From assembly GCA_900320845.1 (NCBI GenBank), contig ONTS01000012.1, positions 1 to 60,533 on the forward strand: a stretch of DNA of 60,533 bases. Direction: 5' to 3'. Position 1 is the first letter of the stretch. Each line of letters opens with the position of its first letter. Positions 27,052 to 35,897 of this stretch are shown here, piece by piece. The notes beneath the pieces were generated by a model, which did not search any database, was not told the DNA's origin, and saw only the letters and a list, made by a program, of their open reading frames with translations. The DNA comes from an uncultured Prevotellaceae bacterium (GTDB taxonomy: Bacteria > Bacteroidota > Bacteroidia > Bacteroidales > Bacteroidaceae). Made by a program: the position numbers and the translations under genes.

Positions 27052-27089
27052 AAGGATTTTTCCTAAAGTGGTGTAGGATTTTCCCTAAA
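27052..27089. promoter_or_regulatory. Twin quasi-palindromic motif, possible operator
   Basis: AAGGATTTTTCCTAAA (27052-27067) and TAGGATTTTCCCTAAA (27074-27089) are near copies with 22-nt start-to-start spacing, about two helical turns. Each core is GGA-N4-TCC or close to it. The second copy covers the expected -33 position of the wzi promoter. The divergent gene at 26950 could be affected too. Confidence 0.5.
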
Positions 27090-27103
27090 CTTATATCTTT
27101 GCA

Positions 27104-27111
27104 TTGTTTTG
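27104..27111 (+). promoter_or_regulatory. -7 element of wzi
   Basis: TATCTTTG, 106 nt before the wzi ATG. No TTTG is found at -33. The site there is occupied by the second copy of the twin motif, which suggests control by an activator. Confidence 0.55.
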
Positions 27112-27217
27112 GTGCAGTGCCGTTGTGCGGGGTATCGGGTGTGAGCCTGTCTGTATATGCACAATAAACGGCGTATTTACACGTTAGTAAACTATATGAC
27201 AACCTATAGCGAGCCCG

Positions 27218-28783
27218 ATGAAAAAGTTTTTTCTCATACTCATTCTTTTCAGTTATTTCCTTGTCGGTTTCTGTCAGGATCATTCGATGCATGCAGAAAA
27301 GGTATCTTTGTTGGACAGTTTGCGCTATCATGTGGACCTTCAGGGTACGTTTTCTTCTGGCAAGACGCCTTTATGGCTCAATGCTAACCGTTATGGTCTT
27401 TCCTCTTTAGATGAGAGCAACGGGTATGTTCGTGCTGGCATAGAGCGTAAGACTGAGAGTTTCGATGGTCGTCGATGGGCTATTGGCTATGGTCTGGATG
27501 TAGCTGTAGCTTCAGGGTTTACCAGTACAGCGATAGTGCATCAGGCTTATGGAGAAGTGCGCTGGCTGCATGGTGTATTGACGGTGGGAAGCAAGGAGTT
27601 TCCGATGAATCTTAAGAACAATTTGGTAAGCAGCGGTTCGCAGACGTTGGGTATCAATGCGCGTCCTGTGCCTCAGGTGCGTCTTGCTTTGGGCGACTAT
27701 TGGGCTTTGCCTTTTGGCAACAACTGGCTACACATCAAGGGACATATAGCCTATGGTAAGACGACGGACGACAACTGGCAGAAGACTTTCACTCATGAGC
27801 GCTCTAAGTATACCTCTGGTGCTCTGTACCACAGCAAAGCAGGTTTTCTGATGATAGGTAATCCTGATAAGTTTGCACCCCTATCGTTGGAGTTAGGTCT
27901 TGAGATGGCTGCACAGTTTGGCGGTACTTTATACACGCGCCAGCCTGATGGCACGATGTTGGGTGTGAAGAGTCAGGGTGGTCTCAAAGCTTTGTGGAAT
28001 GCCTTTTGGCCTGGTGGTGCTGATGTGGGTGAGGAGACGTATCAGAATGTTGAGGGCAACCAGCTTGGCAGTTGGATGGCTCGTGTGAACTGGGATAGTG
28101 ACACATGGCGTCTTGGTGTGTATGTAGACAAGTTTTTCGAAGACCATTCAGCCTTGTTCCAGGTTGATTACGACGGCTATGGTGTCGGTGACGAGTGGGA
28201 AGTGAAAAAGAAGCGCCGTTATCTGCTTTACGATTTCAAGGATTGGATGCTTGGTGTGGACCTGCATTTCAAGTATAACCGCTGGCTGACAGACTTGGCT
28301 TTCGAGTATGTGTACTCTAAGTACCAGAGCGGTCCTATCTATCACGACCATACAATAACCATTGCTGATCACATAGGAGGTATAGACAACTACTACAACC
28401 ACTATCTTTACACTGGTTGGCAGCACTGGGGCATGGGCATGGGTAATGCTTTGTACCGTTCGCCCATCTACAATGATGATGGCGAGATTGTTTTCCGTAA
28501 CAACCGTTTCATGGCATTTCACCTGGGTATTGCCGGTCATCCCAACGACAACTTCAGCTATCGACTTTTTGCCTCTTACCAAGATGGTTTAGGTACCTAC
28601 GCCCGTCCTTACAGGAAGGTTCACCACAACATGAGTGTGTTGTTAGAAGCTGGTTGGAATTTCACCCGTGGGGCGTTGCGCGGTTTCAGCGTTCGGGGTG
28701 GTGTGGCTGCTGACTTCGGTGCCATTCTCGGACAGAATCGCGGCATGCAGATTACTTTATCTAAGAGCGGTTGGCTGCGTTAG
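27218..28783 (+). CDS. Wzi-family capsule assembly protein
   Basis: 521 aa with signal peptide MKKFFLILILFSYFLVGF. Long beta-barrel pattern with family features: SGKTPLWLNANRYGLSSLD near the start, VGSKEFPMNLKNNLVSSGS, GGIDNYYNHYLYTGWQHWGMGMGNALYRSP and FRNNRFMAFHLGI. Wzi is an outer-membrane lectin-like barrel that ties capsule to the cell surface. Its place before an export/polymerase operon supports this role. Codons are T/G-ending, unlike the minus-strand biosynthesis genes. Confidence 0.92.
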   Translation: MKKFFLILILFSYFLVGFCQDHSMHAEKVSLLDSLRYHVDLQGTFSSGKTPLWLNANRYGLSSLDESNGYVRAGIERKTESFDGRRWAIGYGLDVAVASGFTSTAIVHQAYGEVRWLHGVLTVGSKEFPMNLKNNLVSSGSQTLGINARPVPQVRLALGDYWALPFGNNWLHIKGHIAYGKTTDDNWQKTFTHERSKYTSGALYHSKAGFLMIGNPDKFAPLSLELGLEMAAQFGGTLYTRQPDGTMLGVKSQGGLKALWNAFWPGGADVGEETYQNVEGNQLGSWMARVNWDSDTWRLGVYVDKFFEDHSALFQVDYDGYGVGDEWEVKKKRRYLLYDFKDWMLGVDLHFKYNRWLTDLAFEYVYSKYQSGPIYHDHTITIADHIGGIDNYYNHYLYTGWQHWGMGMGNALYRSPIYNDDGEIVFRNNRFMAFHLGIAGHPNDNFSYRLFASYQDGLGTYARPYRKVHHNMSVLLEAGWNFTRGALRGFSVRGGVAADFGAILGQNRGMQITLSKSGWLR

Positions 28784-28815
28784 GAGGTATTGTTAACAGG
28801 TAAGCACATAGAAGT

Positions 28816-29253
28816 ATGAAACGAGGTATTTTTTTTCTTTGCGTATCGTTATTGTTTGTGTTCAGTTCGTGTGAGTTGGAGACGTCTTCACATGGTGATT
28901 TGTATGGCATGTGGCATCTTGAGCGTATCGACTCCTTATCTTCCGGTGCTCAGTTGTCTATGCGCGATGCGTTACTGTTCTGGTCATTTCAGGGTAAGCT
29001 GTTAGAGCTTGACGACAAGTCGGGTGAGCATCACAGTGTGTTGCTTCGTTTTGAGGAGCGCAGTGATGCTTTGCGTGTGTACGAACCCTATCTGTACAAC
29101 CGCGAAGAGGGTGACGAACCATTAAGCGATGCCGGCTATCTGAGGGTTTTCGGCATTCAGGATTTGGAAGAAACTTTTAGCATTGAGGAGTTAGGCGGTA
29201 GTCGTTTAGTGTTGCGTTCCAACTTGTTGCGTCTGCACTTGCGTCGTTTTTAG
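28816..29253 (+). CDS. Lipocalin-like lipoprotein
   Basis: 145 aa. A lipoprotein signal ends at Cys (FVFSSCELETSS), then DLYGMWHLERIDSL, the Gly-x-Trp start of lipocalin-like barrels, and short strands to a basic C-terminus (LRSNLLRLHLRRF). It follows wzi by 32 nt and is probably cotranscribed. Such lipoproteins often sit next to wzi in Prevotella-like genomes. A ligand is not known. Confidence 0.78.
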   Translation: MKRGIFFLCVSLLFVFSSCELETSSHGDLYGMWHLERIDSLSSGAQLSMRDALLFWSFQGKLLELDDKSGEHHSVLLRFEERSDALRVYEPYLYNREEGDEPLSDAGYLRVFGIQDLEETFSIEELGGSRLVLRSNLLRLHLRRF

Positions 29254-29293
29254 TCTTTTCCCGCGCGGGTCTTGCCCTTGCGCTACGTCCAAT

Positions 29294-29332
29294 AAAAATC
29301 AGTGCCGAGACTGGCACTGATTTTTTGTTTTT
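29294..29332. terminator. Bidirectional terminator
   Basis: AAAAATCAGTGCC and GGCACTGATTTTT pair around a 6-nt loop, with T- and A-runs on the two sides. It separates the wzi-lipoprotein unit from the convergent WecA-like gene. Confidence 0.9.
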
Positions 29333-29352
29333 AGGGGGTTCTGTTTCTGGTG

Positions 29353-30474
29353 TTATTGGGCGTTGTTTGTCTGCTGTTGTATGTGTTTTCTTCGCAGATT
29401 TATAGTGTGATGGAAATAGATGTGTATGGCGATGTCGATGAGGAGTATGGCAGTGACGGGTAGTTGTGCGACTTTGTAGAGTATGATGTTGACTGGTACG
29501 AAGGATATGGCGAAGAGCAGGATGATGATGAGTGCCTGGTGTTGTGTGAATTTTGCTTGGATGAGTTTGTGGTGAATATGGTTTTTGTCTGCTGTGAACG
29601 GGTGTTTGTGTTGTCGAAGTCGGATGTATACTACTCTGATGACATCGGCTACTGGTACGATGAGTATTGTGATGGAGAGTAGTAGGCTTTCTTTTCTGAA
29701 TGGCATGACGTTGGGGTTGTGCATTGCGAACTTGACGAAGAGGAATGCGAGTATGTATCCTAGGGTGAGGCTTCCTGTGTCTCCCATGAATAGTTTGGTA
29801 TTGTTTTGGATTTTTCCGAATATGTTGTAGTAGAGGTATGGTATGAGTGTTCCGGCGAGTCCTGCTATGAGTACTGCGTATACCCATAGTCCTTCTCTTG
29901 CGAAGGATATGAGGAATGCTATGAGTGCTATGAGTGTGAGTGATGCTGCTAGTCCGTCGATGCCGTCGATGAGGTTGATTGCGTTTGTGATGAGGAGTAT
30001 GAGGATGATGGTGAGTGGTATGGCTATGACTGTGGGTATGGCATGTATGCCGAAGAGTCCGTATAGGTTGTTGATGTAGAGTCCTGATGTGGTGAGTAGT
30101 GTTGCTGCTATGGTTTGTGCTATGAGTTTGAACTTGGGTGTGGCTCCTATGATGTCGTCGATGATGCCTGTTGCGTAGATAATGGTGAGTGATATGAGGA
30201 ATGTGAGGGTCCATGTTGAGACGAGGTTTTTGTGTTGTTCGGCCAGTGCGTTGAGCAGTGTTATGGCTAAGATGGTTGCCAGGAGCATGCTTGGCACGAA
30301 TGTGACTCCTCCGATGCGGGGTATGGGGTTTTTGTGTAGCTTGCGCTGATTGGGGATGTCGTATATTTTCTTGCGTTTTGCATAGTTGAGGAGTTGTGGT
30401 ATGGTTAGGGCTCCGCACAGGGCGCTGAGCAGGCATGCGGTGAGTGTGATGATTATGAGTGTTGTGGTATTCAT
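29353..30474 (-). CDS. WecA/TagO-type undecaprenyl-phosphate sugar-1-phosphate transferase
   Basis: 373 aa, polytopic (about 11 hydrophobic segments). Motifs of the MraY/WecA family are present: IPRIGGV, IIDDIIGATPKFKL (catalytic Asp pair), NAINLIDGIDGLAAS and MGDTGSLTLGY, with a His-rich cytosolic loop (HKHPFTADKNHIHHKL). It moves HexNAc-1-P from UDP-sugar to undecaprenyl phosphate, starting a polysaccharide. A second, unrelated initiating enzyme (PHPT type) lies at 40760, so either two glycans are made or one enzyme serves O-antigen or cell-wall glycan. The gene is a single unit. Confidence 0.93.
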   Translation of the reverse strand: MNTTTLIIITLTACLLSALCGALTIPQLLNYAKRKKIYDIPNQRKLHKNPIPRIGGVTFVPSMLLATILAITLLNALAEQHKNLVSTWTLTFLISLTIIYATGIIDDIIGATPKFKLIAQTIAATLLTTSGLYINNLYGLFGIHAIPTVIAIPLTIILILLITNAINLIDGIDGLAASLTLIALIAFLISFAREGLWVYAVLIAGLAGTLIPYLYYNIFGKIQNNTKLFMGDTGSLTLGYILAFLFVKFAMHNPNVMPFRKESLLLSITILIVPVADVIRVVYIRLRQHKHPFTADKNHIHHKLIQAKFTQHQALIIILLFAISFVPVNIILYKVAQLPVTAILLIDIAIHIYFHHTINLRRKHIQQQTNNAQ

Positions 30475-30614
30475 TTTATTGTGATGGGTAATGTTGGGTT
30501 GTCGCCATGATATGGCGTCATACGGGACGGTTGTTGGATTGTTGGGGGTGTTGTGTTATAAGTTTTTTTTGTTGTTATTATACTAAATGTGTGTTGTGTG
30601 CGTTTGTTTATTGT

Positions 30615-31454
30615 ATGGATGGGTTTCGTTATATTGATATATCTGTATTGATGTCGGTTTACTATCGTGAGTCGGCTTCTAATTTGCGTGAGTGTTTGGA
30701 TAGTATTTTTGCTCAGACGTGTCGTGCTCGTGAGGTATTGTTACTGAAGGACGGAGGTTTGACGGATGAGTTGGAGGCTGTTATTTCGGAGTTTGAGAAG
30801 GGGTATGAGGAGCTTCGTGTGGTTGGTTTTGCGGAAAACCGTGGTTTAGGTTATTGTCTGAATGACGGTTTGCGCCTGTGCAGTTATGATATTATTGCGC
30901 GTATGGACTCGGATGATGTTTGTAAGCCTCATCGTTTTGAGAAGGAGTATGATTTTCTTGTTTCACATCCTGATTATGCTTTGGTGGGTTCTTGGGTTGA
31001 CGAATTTCGTGAGTGTTGCACGGTGGTGGACAGCATCCGCACTGTTCCTGAGGATAGTGATGCCATTTTGCGTTATGCGCGTGGCCGTTGTCCAGTGAAT
31101 CATCCTACGGTGATGTACCGTCGTGAATCGGTGTTGGCTGCCGGGGGATATCTGACGGAGTTTTTTCCCGAGGATTATTTTCTGTGGATAAGGATGTTGA
31201 TGCAGGGTTGCAGGTTTTACAATTTCCAGGAGTCCTTGGTTTATTTCCGATATTCGTTGGATACGATTGTTCGTCGTGGCGGTTGGCGTTATGCTGTGGA
31301 CGAAGTTAAGGTGCAACGTAATATATACCGGATGGGGTTTATCTCGTTTCCGCGCTTTGTGCTGAATGTTGTGATACGTTTTACTACTCGTATTGTTCCT
31401 GTGAGACTGCGTCTGCTGGTTTACCGTCTTATCCGTCGTCGTGCCGGGAAGTAG
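30615..31454 (+). CDS. Family 2 glycosyltransferase
   Basis: 279 aa from the ATG at 30615 (MDGFRYIDISVLMSVYYRES). The frame is open to 30507, but those residues are Cys/Phe-rich and not protein-like. GT-A fold: LKDGGLTDE, AENRGLGYCLNDGL, RMDSDDVCKPHRFEKE (the DxD metal motif) and ED near PEDYFLW as likely base. Closest in style to AmsE-like enzymes. It is the only plus-strand glycosyltransferase in the locus, converges on the minus-strand operon with a 6-bp gap, and has strongly T-ending codons, which suggests separate acquisition. Confidence 0.9.
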   Translation: MDGFRYIDISVLMSVYYRESASNLRECLDSIFAQTCRAREVLLLKDGGLTDELEAVISEFEKGYEELRVVGFAENRGLGYCLNDGLRLCSYDIIARMDSDDVCKPHRFEKEYDFLVSHPDYALVGSWVDEFRECCTVVDSIRTVPEDSDAILRYARGRCPVNHPTVMYRRESVLAAGGYLTEFFPEDYFLWIRMLMQGCRFYNFQESLVYFRYSLDTIVRRGGWRYAVDEVKVQRNIYRMGFISFPRFVLNVVIRFTTRIVPVRLRLLVYRLIRRRAGK

Positions 31455-31460
31455 GTATTG

Positions 31461-32423
31461 TCAGTTGTTGTAGACGTCGATGTAGATTTGTTTTATTGTT
31501 TGCGGGTTGAATATCTGTTTGACTTTATCAGTATCGACTTGTGTGCCGATGGTTTCTTGTATCTTATTGATGAATTGTGTGTAGTCGTGGTATTGGAATA
31601 TGGTGATGCCTCTTACCTGTTTGAGGTAGTCTGCGATGCGTACGTTCTGCGACATGAGCACTGGTGTGTTGGCAAGGAGTGACTCGAGGGCGACGTATGA
31701 GAAGGCTTCGTACTTGGATGGTATGACAGTGAGTGCTGCCTGTTGGTAGAGTTGTTGCAGTTGGTGTTGGGAAATGTTGGTGTGCTGTATGAAGTCTTTT
31801 CGTTGTAGTGTTCCTTTTCCTACGCAATGTACTTGGTATTTGCCTTGAGGTATTTGGTATAGGTGTTCGATGCCTTTTACGGGGTCGTCGATTCTTCCTA
31901 CGAAGAGAATCATGCCGGGCTGTTTGGGCTGGGTATTATCTTCTTTTGTTGGCTTGTGCCAGTGTGGTATCTGCACTACGTTGGGGTGGAATTGTCGGAA
32001 GAATTGCGTGTCTTCGTTGTTGATGGTCAGCACCTTGTCGGCACATCGTCGGATGAAGGGTTTGAGGATTTGGAAGAACTGTTTTCCTAGTTTTGGGTGT
32101 CTGAGGTACTGGAATGGGTGGAAGTGGGGTGAATAGATTACCTTTTTATTGTATTTGCGTGCGTATCTGAGCGCCTGTATTGTTCCAAATGCTGTGTAAC
32201 CGTTGATGTGTACGATGTCGGCTTTTCTTATGGCTTGCTTGAGCGGTGCCGGCTTATAATAGTAATGGAAGAAGCGCGACTTAATGATGGGATAGTCTTC
32301 TATGGGCATGGCCTGACACAGGTGGTTGTCGGCAAACATTTGCTGCAGCGCCCTGCAGTAGTTGTCGGTGCCGCCTGGTAGGGCTTGTCTTATGTAGATA
32401 ATCTTTTGGGGATGGTGTGTCAT
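31461..32423 (-). CDS. Family 4-type (GT-B) glycosyltransferase
   Basis: 320 aa. N-terminal half GGTDNYCRALQQM and HINGYTAFGTIQALR. C-terminal donor domain MILFVGRIDDPVKGIEHLYQ and PSKYEAFSYVALESLLANTPVL, containing the E-x7-E motif that binds the nucleotide sugar. It probably adds one sugar to the repeat unit at the cytosolic face. Last gene of the minus-strand operon, 7 nt after the previous one. Confidence 0.9.
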   Translation of the reverse strand: MTHHPQKIIYIRQALPGGTDNYCRALQQMFADNHLCQAMPIEDYPIIKSRFFHYYYKPAPLKQAIRKADIVHINGYTAFGTIQALRYARKYNKKVIYSPHFHPFQYLRHPKLGKQFFQILKPFIRRCADKVLTINNEDTQFFRQFHPNVVQIPHWHKPTKEDNTQPKQPGMILFVGRIDDPVKGIEHLYQIPQGKYQVHCVGKGTLQRKDFIQHTNISQHQLQQLYQQAALTVIPSKYEAFSYVALESLLANTPVLMSQNVRIADYLKQVRGITIFQYHDYTQFINKIQETIGTQVDTDKVKQIFNPQTIKQIYIDVYNN

Positions 32424-32430
32424 GAGCTGT

Positions 32431-33684
32431 TCAGTGTTTGATGAGGAATGAGTGCATTTCGGGGCGGCAATAGTTGTATAGGCTTTTTACGAAGAGCGTG
32501 TAGCGCTTGTATCCCATTACTCTATAAAGGACCTTGAAGAGGCGGTGTATCATTCTGTGTTTTTTTTCTATGTCGGGCATGTTTCGCTGATTGAGCCTAT
32601 CTATGTTGTCTTGTGTAATCATGTGCTTCTTGTCGATGTGCTGTCGGAATGAGCCTTGTTCGCAGCTGAACGGGTTTTGGAAACTTTCGCCCTTGAGGGT
32701 GCATCCGTGATAGAGTCTTCGGTGGAAGGAGTCGATGCGTGTGCCGTCTTCGTAGGTGGCATAGGTGTATGTCTCGCCAATGAAGGTGTCGAAGATCTTG
32801 ATGTTGTCGAGCATGGCTTGCCTGTACTGCTGCGTTGCGAGCTGTATATCGTCGTACTCCTTGAGGTTTCCGATGCGTTTTCTCTGTATTTCGCCTTTGC
32901 GCATGGCGCTGTAGTCGTAGCCTGCGAAGTGGAAGAACACTAATGGCGAGCACTGTTGTTCGCTACCATCGACGCGTGGTTTAACCCATATCTGGCCATC
33001 CTTGAGGAACAGCTCTCTTTCGAAAAAATTCCATGGCGCCATATTCATACCAAGTTGATGGCATACACAGAGCTCTTGTTGGTTGAGGAAGCCTGGCAGC
33101 CAGTCCATCCACTTCTGGTCGGTGAAGTTTCCTACACTTCTGTCGGTGAATGCGTTGTCGATTAGTCTGTGTCTCCACCACTGCAGTATGGTGTCGGTGG
33201 TGTTTGTGTGTCGCATGGCGCAGAATCCGAGGTTGAAGATGCCGTTGACATTCATCGCCCATTCAGGATGTTCGCCCTGGTAGTTGACGTGTATGTTGGC
33301 TATTTGCGGTGTCAGCAGCACGCTGTGTTGCTCGAGTGCCTGAAGAATGGTGTCAAGGGGTGAGAAGATGTAGATGTCGGGGTCAAAATATATGGCACTG
33401 TCGTACTGCGATTGGAAAATGTGCTGGAAGCATGCGGGCTTTACTGCTGTGCAAAACTCTGTCAGGTCGTACTTGAATGCCATGTCGGTCCATTGCTGTT
33501 GGGTGTATTCCGTGCATTCTTTCACTGAGTAGGTGTTGTTGGGCATGGTCGGAGTGTCGTCTGTCGGCTGATCGGCGACATAGATACGAAAGTCGATGTC
33601 GTGATGCCTGCGGAGCGACTGTTCCAGCATTTTTGCCAGTCCTATATAGTTTTTTGCTACGATGGTGAATATACAGGTCTTCAT
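32431..33684 (-). CDS. Glycosyltransferase with GT8-like DxD core
   Basis: 417 aa. MKTCIFTIVAKNYIGLAKML opens a GT-A fold. YFDPDIYIF holds the DxD motif, and NGIFNLGFCAMRH and FFHFAGYDYSAM are typical of this GT8-like group in capsule loci. The C-terminal ~120 residues are less defined. The start overlaps the end of the upstream GT2 by 4 nt. Confidence 0.82.
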   Translation of the reverse strand: MKTCIFTIVAKNYIGLAKMLEQSLRRHHDIDFRIYVADQPTDDTPTMPNNTYSVKECTEYTQQQWTDMAFKYDLTEFCTAVKPACFQHIFQSQYDSAIYFDPDIYIFSPLDTILQALEQHSVLLTPQIANIHVNYQGEHPEWAMNVNGIFNLGFCAMRHTNTTDTILQWWRHRLIDNAFTDRSVGNFTDQKWMDWLPGFLNQQELCVCHQLGMNMAPWNFFERELFLKDGQIWVKPRVDGSEQQCSPLVFFHFAGYDYSAMRKGEIQRKRIGNLKEYDDIQLATQQYRQAMLDNIKIFDTFIGETYTYATYEDGTRIDSFHRRLYHGCTLKGESFQNPFSCEQGSFRQHIDKKHMITQDNIDRLNQRNMPDIEKKHRMIHRLFKVLYRVMGYKRYTLFVKSLYNYCRPEMHSFLIKH

Positions 33685-34529
33685 GATGCTTCTTTTTTTG
33701 CGTGAATGTTGTACTTGAATCCGTCCTTTATGCCTCTGAAGACGGCTTTCAGCTTGGCTTTCTTATTATTTTCGACCAGCAGTACACCTTTGCAAACAAA
33801 TCCTATGACGTAGAGTCGTATGATATGCCACAGCAGATGGAGCGGATAGTGGTGTTTTCGGAGTATGATGATGTGGTTACAGAATATGTCGTGTAGCCTG
33901 TCGAGGCTGTAGTTGGGGCTATGCAGGGTGATGGGGCCCCATTTTTTCGTTGCCGGCGTGCCGTATCTCTGCTGCAGGAGGCTGTCGTAGTCGCAGTAGG
34001 ACCATATCTTTTGGCATGCCAGGTTGATGCACAGCTCGATGTCTATGCCGTCGACATGGAAGAGCTGGCAATAACCTCCAGCCTTGTCGAGGAGAGAAAT
34101 GGGCACGAGCATTCCCGATGTGATGAGGTGGTGCACCTTGCGCATGCCTGTCTGCTTGGTAGCGAGGGTTGTGGGACCGCATAGCGACAGTCCGTTCTGC
34201 TGCCAATGGTGGTCCACATGTTGGCGATAGGTGTCGAAATTGTGGAACACGGAGTCGTCATCCATGGTCAACAACGTGTCGTAGCCGTGCTCTTTGGCAT
34301 AGTGCCACGCATAATTCAGTGGCTTGGCAATGCCGACATTTTGGTGTTGGGTCTTGTATATGGTCTTGTTGAAAAAGGGTTGCAGTTCTCTGACGTCTGA
34401 GAGGCATATGGGCGCATCGGAGTTGTTCCACACAAGTATGCCGTCAACATGGTCGTAGAATGCCCTGATGTTGTTTCCGAGCAGTTCCCAATCAGGATTG
34501 TAAATGACTATGACTGCAAGTATCTTCAT
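33681..34529 (-). CDS. Family 2 glycosyltransferase (rhamnosyltransferase-like)
   Basis: 282 aa. ILAVIVIYNPDWELLGNNIR, LVWNNSD, NVGIAKPLNYAW and LLTMDDDSVF (DxD) are the pattern of rhamnosyltransferase-like GT2 enzymes. The His of LFHVDGIDIELC lies at the acceptor site. Donor sugar cannot be fixed from sequence. It starts 12 nt after wzx. Confidence 0.9.
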   Translation of the reverse strand: MKILAVIVIYNPDWELLGNNIRAFYDHVDGILVWNNSDAPICLSDVRELQPFFNKTIYKTQHQNVGIAKPLNYAWHYAKEHGYDTLLTMDDDSVFHNFDTYRQHVDHHWQQNGLSLCGPTTLATKQTGMRKVHHLITSGMLVPISLLDKAGGYCQLFHVDGIDIELCINLACQKIWSYCDYDSLLQQRYGTPATKKWGPITLHSPNYSLDRLHDIFCNHIIILRKHHYPLHLLWHIIRLYVIGFVCKGVLLVENNKKAKLKAVFRGIKDGFKYNIHAKKEAS

Positions 34530-34541
34530 ATTGTGAGTTAT

Positions 34542-35897
34542 TTATTTGTTCCAGATGCCTTTCGCTTTGCCTGCGTAGATTTTTTCAAACTGTATTTTGT
34601 TGGTAAAGGCACTAATCATCATCACGGCTATGAGTGCGATGACCACTCCTATGGTGCCGAACCTTTTGCCAAGGATGATCGCCAAGGGAATATAGAGGAT
34701 GGCTTGAAAGATTGTCATGATGGTAAGCAGGCGTATTTTGCCTATACCACAGATGATGTTGGCGTAGCATGTGCCGTAGATGATGACCACCATGTAGACG
34801 CTCATAAGCAATGACATGCTGAATGGTATATCGACCTGACTGCCTACCCAAACTTTGTAGACCAACGGCGAAGCAACCAGCATGAGGACGAGGATACCTA
34901 CGAAGCCTAACATGAGATAGTTGAGTTTCGTGGTTGACTTTCTTATCCACTGCCAGTCCTTCTTGGTATAGGCATCGGTAGTTGCACTCCAGAATGGTGC
35001 GCAGATGACTGTGAAGAGAATATTGGTGATGCCGAAATAGCGGTGGGCTATCTGGTAGGGAGTCACTTCTTTGGGCGAGAACAGATGGGAAATGAGCAGG
35101 TTGGAGGTTGCAAAGATGATGAGTCCGGAGAGCTGCGCCAGCAGAAACTGCACGCCCAGAGTGAAGAGGGGTTTCAGCTCCTTCTTATCGAAATACCGTA
35201 TGGTGGGACGCAGCTCTTTGTAGCGGGTGAAGGTGATGGGGTACGATAGTATGTAGACCAACAGCGGCGAGGCGGTATATGCCAGCGCCACGTGCAACAA
35301 AGTGACGTTGCTGAAGGATCCGAGTATCAGTATCACCACATAGGCAAGGGTGTGTCCCAGAGCTATCAGCAGATTGTTGACTGCTGGAAGCTGAAGGGCA
35401 AGATAGATGTTGCCGACAAACTTGAAGATGAATGTCACCCCTACCACTGCCAACGCTGTGAAGACAATGGTATTTAGGTTGTCTATGAGCTGTGGGTCTA
35501 CGTTGAGCAGACGGTAGCAGTCGACATGGTTTATGAGCAGATAGAGCAGGGCAATGATGGTCAGGATGATGCCGATGAGCATGAAGAAGGTGGTGCTAAC
35601 CTGTCGTCGTCCCCGTTGCATATCCTCTTTTGCCACCGATTCGGCAAGTTTGTTCCTCAGTCCGTTGCCCAACCCTATATCGAAGGTGTCTACCCAGAGC
35701 AATAGACTGCTGATGATGAGCCACACTCCGTATTCATACTGATTGAGACATGTCAGTGTGGCAGGCACCAGCAGCAGCTGAACAATGCCTGCCCAGCCCT
35801 TGACAAAGAACGAAACCAATATATTCTTGTATATCAGTGTCGTCCGCTTGTCATCATGAAACAGTCTATGGAGCTTATCTCGTAACATGTGGCTCAA
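34542..35897 (-). CDS. Wzx-type polysaccharide flippase
   Basis: 451 aa with about 12 transmembrane segments. The opening (TTLIYKNILVSFFVKGWAGI, YEYGVWLIISSLLLWVDTFDIGLGNGLRNKL) is typical of MATE/MOP-superfamily Wzx proteins of Bacteroidetes. It flips lipid-linked repeat units to the periplasmic side. The start codon overlaps the stop of wzy (ATGA). Confidence 0.93.
   Translation of the reverse strand: MSHMLRDKLHRLFHDDKRTTLIYKNILVSFFVKGWAGIVQLLLVPATLTCLNQYEYGVWLIISSLLLWVDTFDIGLGNGLRNKLAESVAKEDMQRGRRQVSTTFFMLIGIILTIIALLYLLINHVDCYRLLNVDPQLIDNLNTIVFTALAVVGVTFIFKFVGNIYLALQLPAVNNLLIALGHTLAYVVILILGSFSNVTLLHVALAYTASPLLVYILSYPITFTRYKELRPTIRYFDKKELKPLFTLGVQFLLAQLSGLIIFATSNLLISHLFSPKEVTPYQIAHRYFGITNILFTVICAPFWSATTDAYTKKDWQWIRKSTTKLNYLMLGFVGILVLMLVASPLVYKVWVGSQVDIPFSMSLLMSVYMVVIIYGTCYANIICGIGKIRLLTIMTIFQAILYIPLAIILGKRFGTIGVVIALIAVMMISAFTNKIQFEKIYAGKAKGIWNK

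Noticed and set aside
29177-30436. Long minus-strand open frame (419 codons) rich in His, Thr and Arg
   Set aside because: It is a shadow of the WecA-like gene in another phase. It lacks any domain, has an extreme His/Thr composition, and crosses the terminator at 29294-29332.
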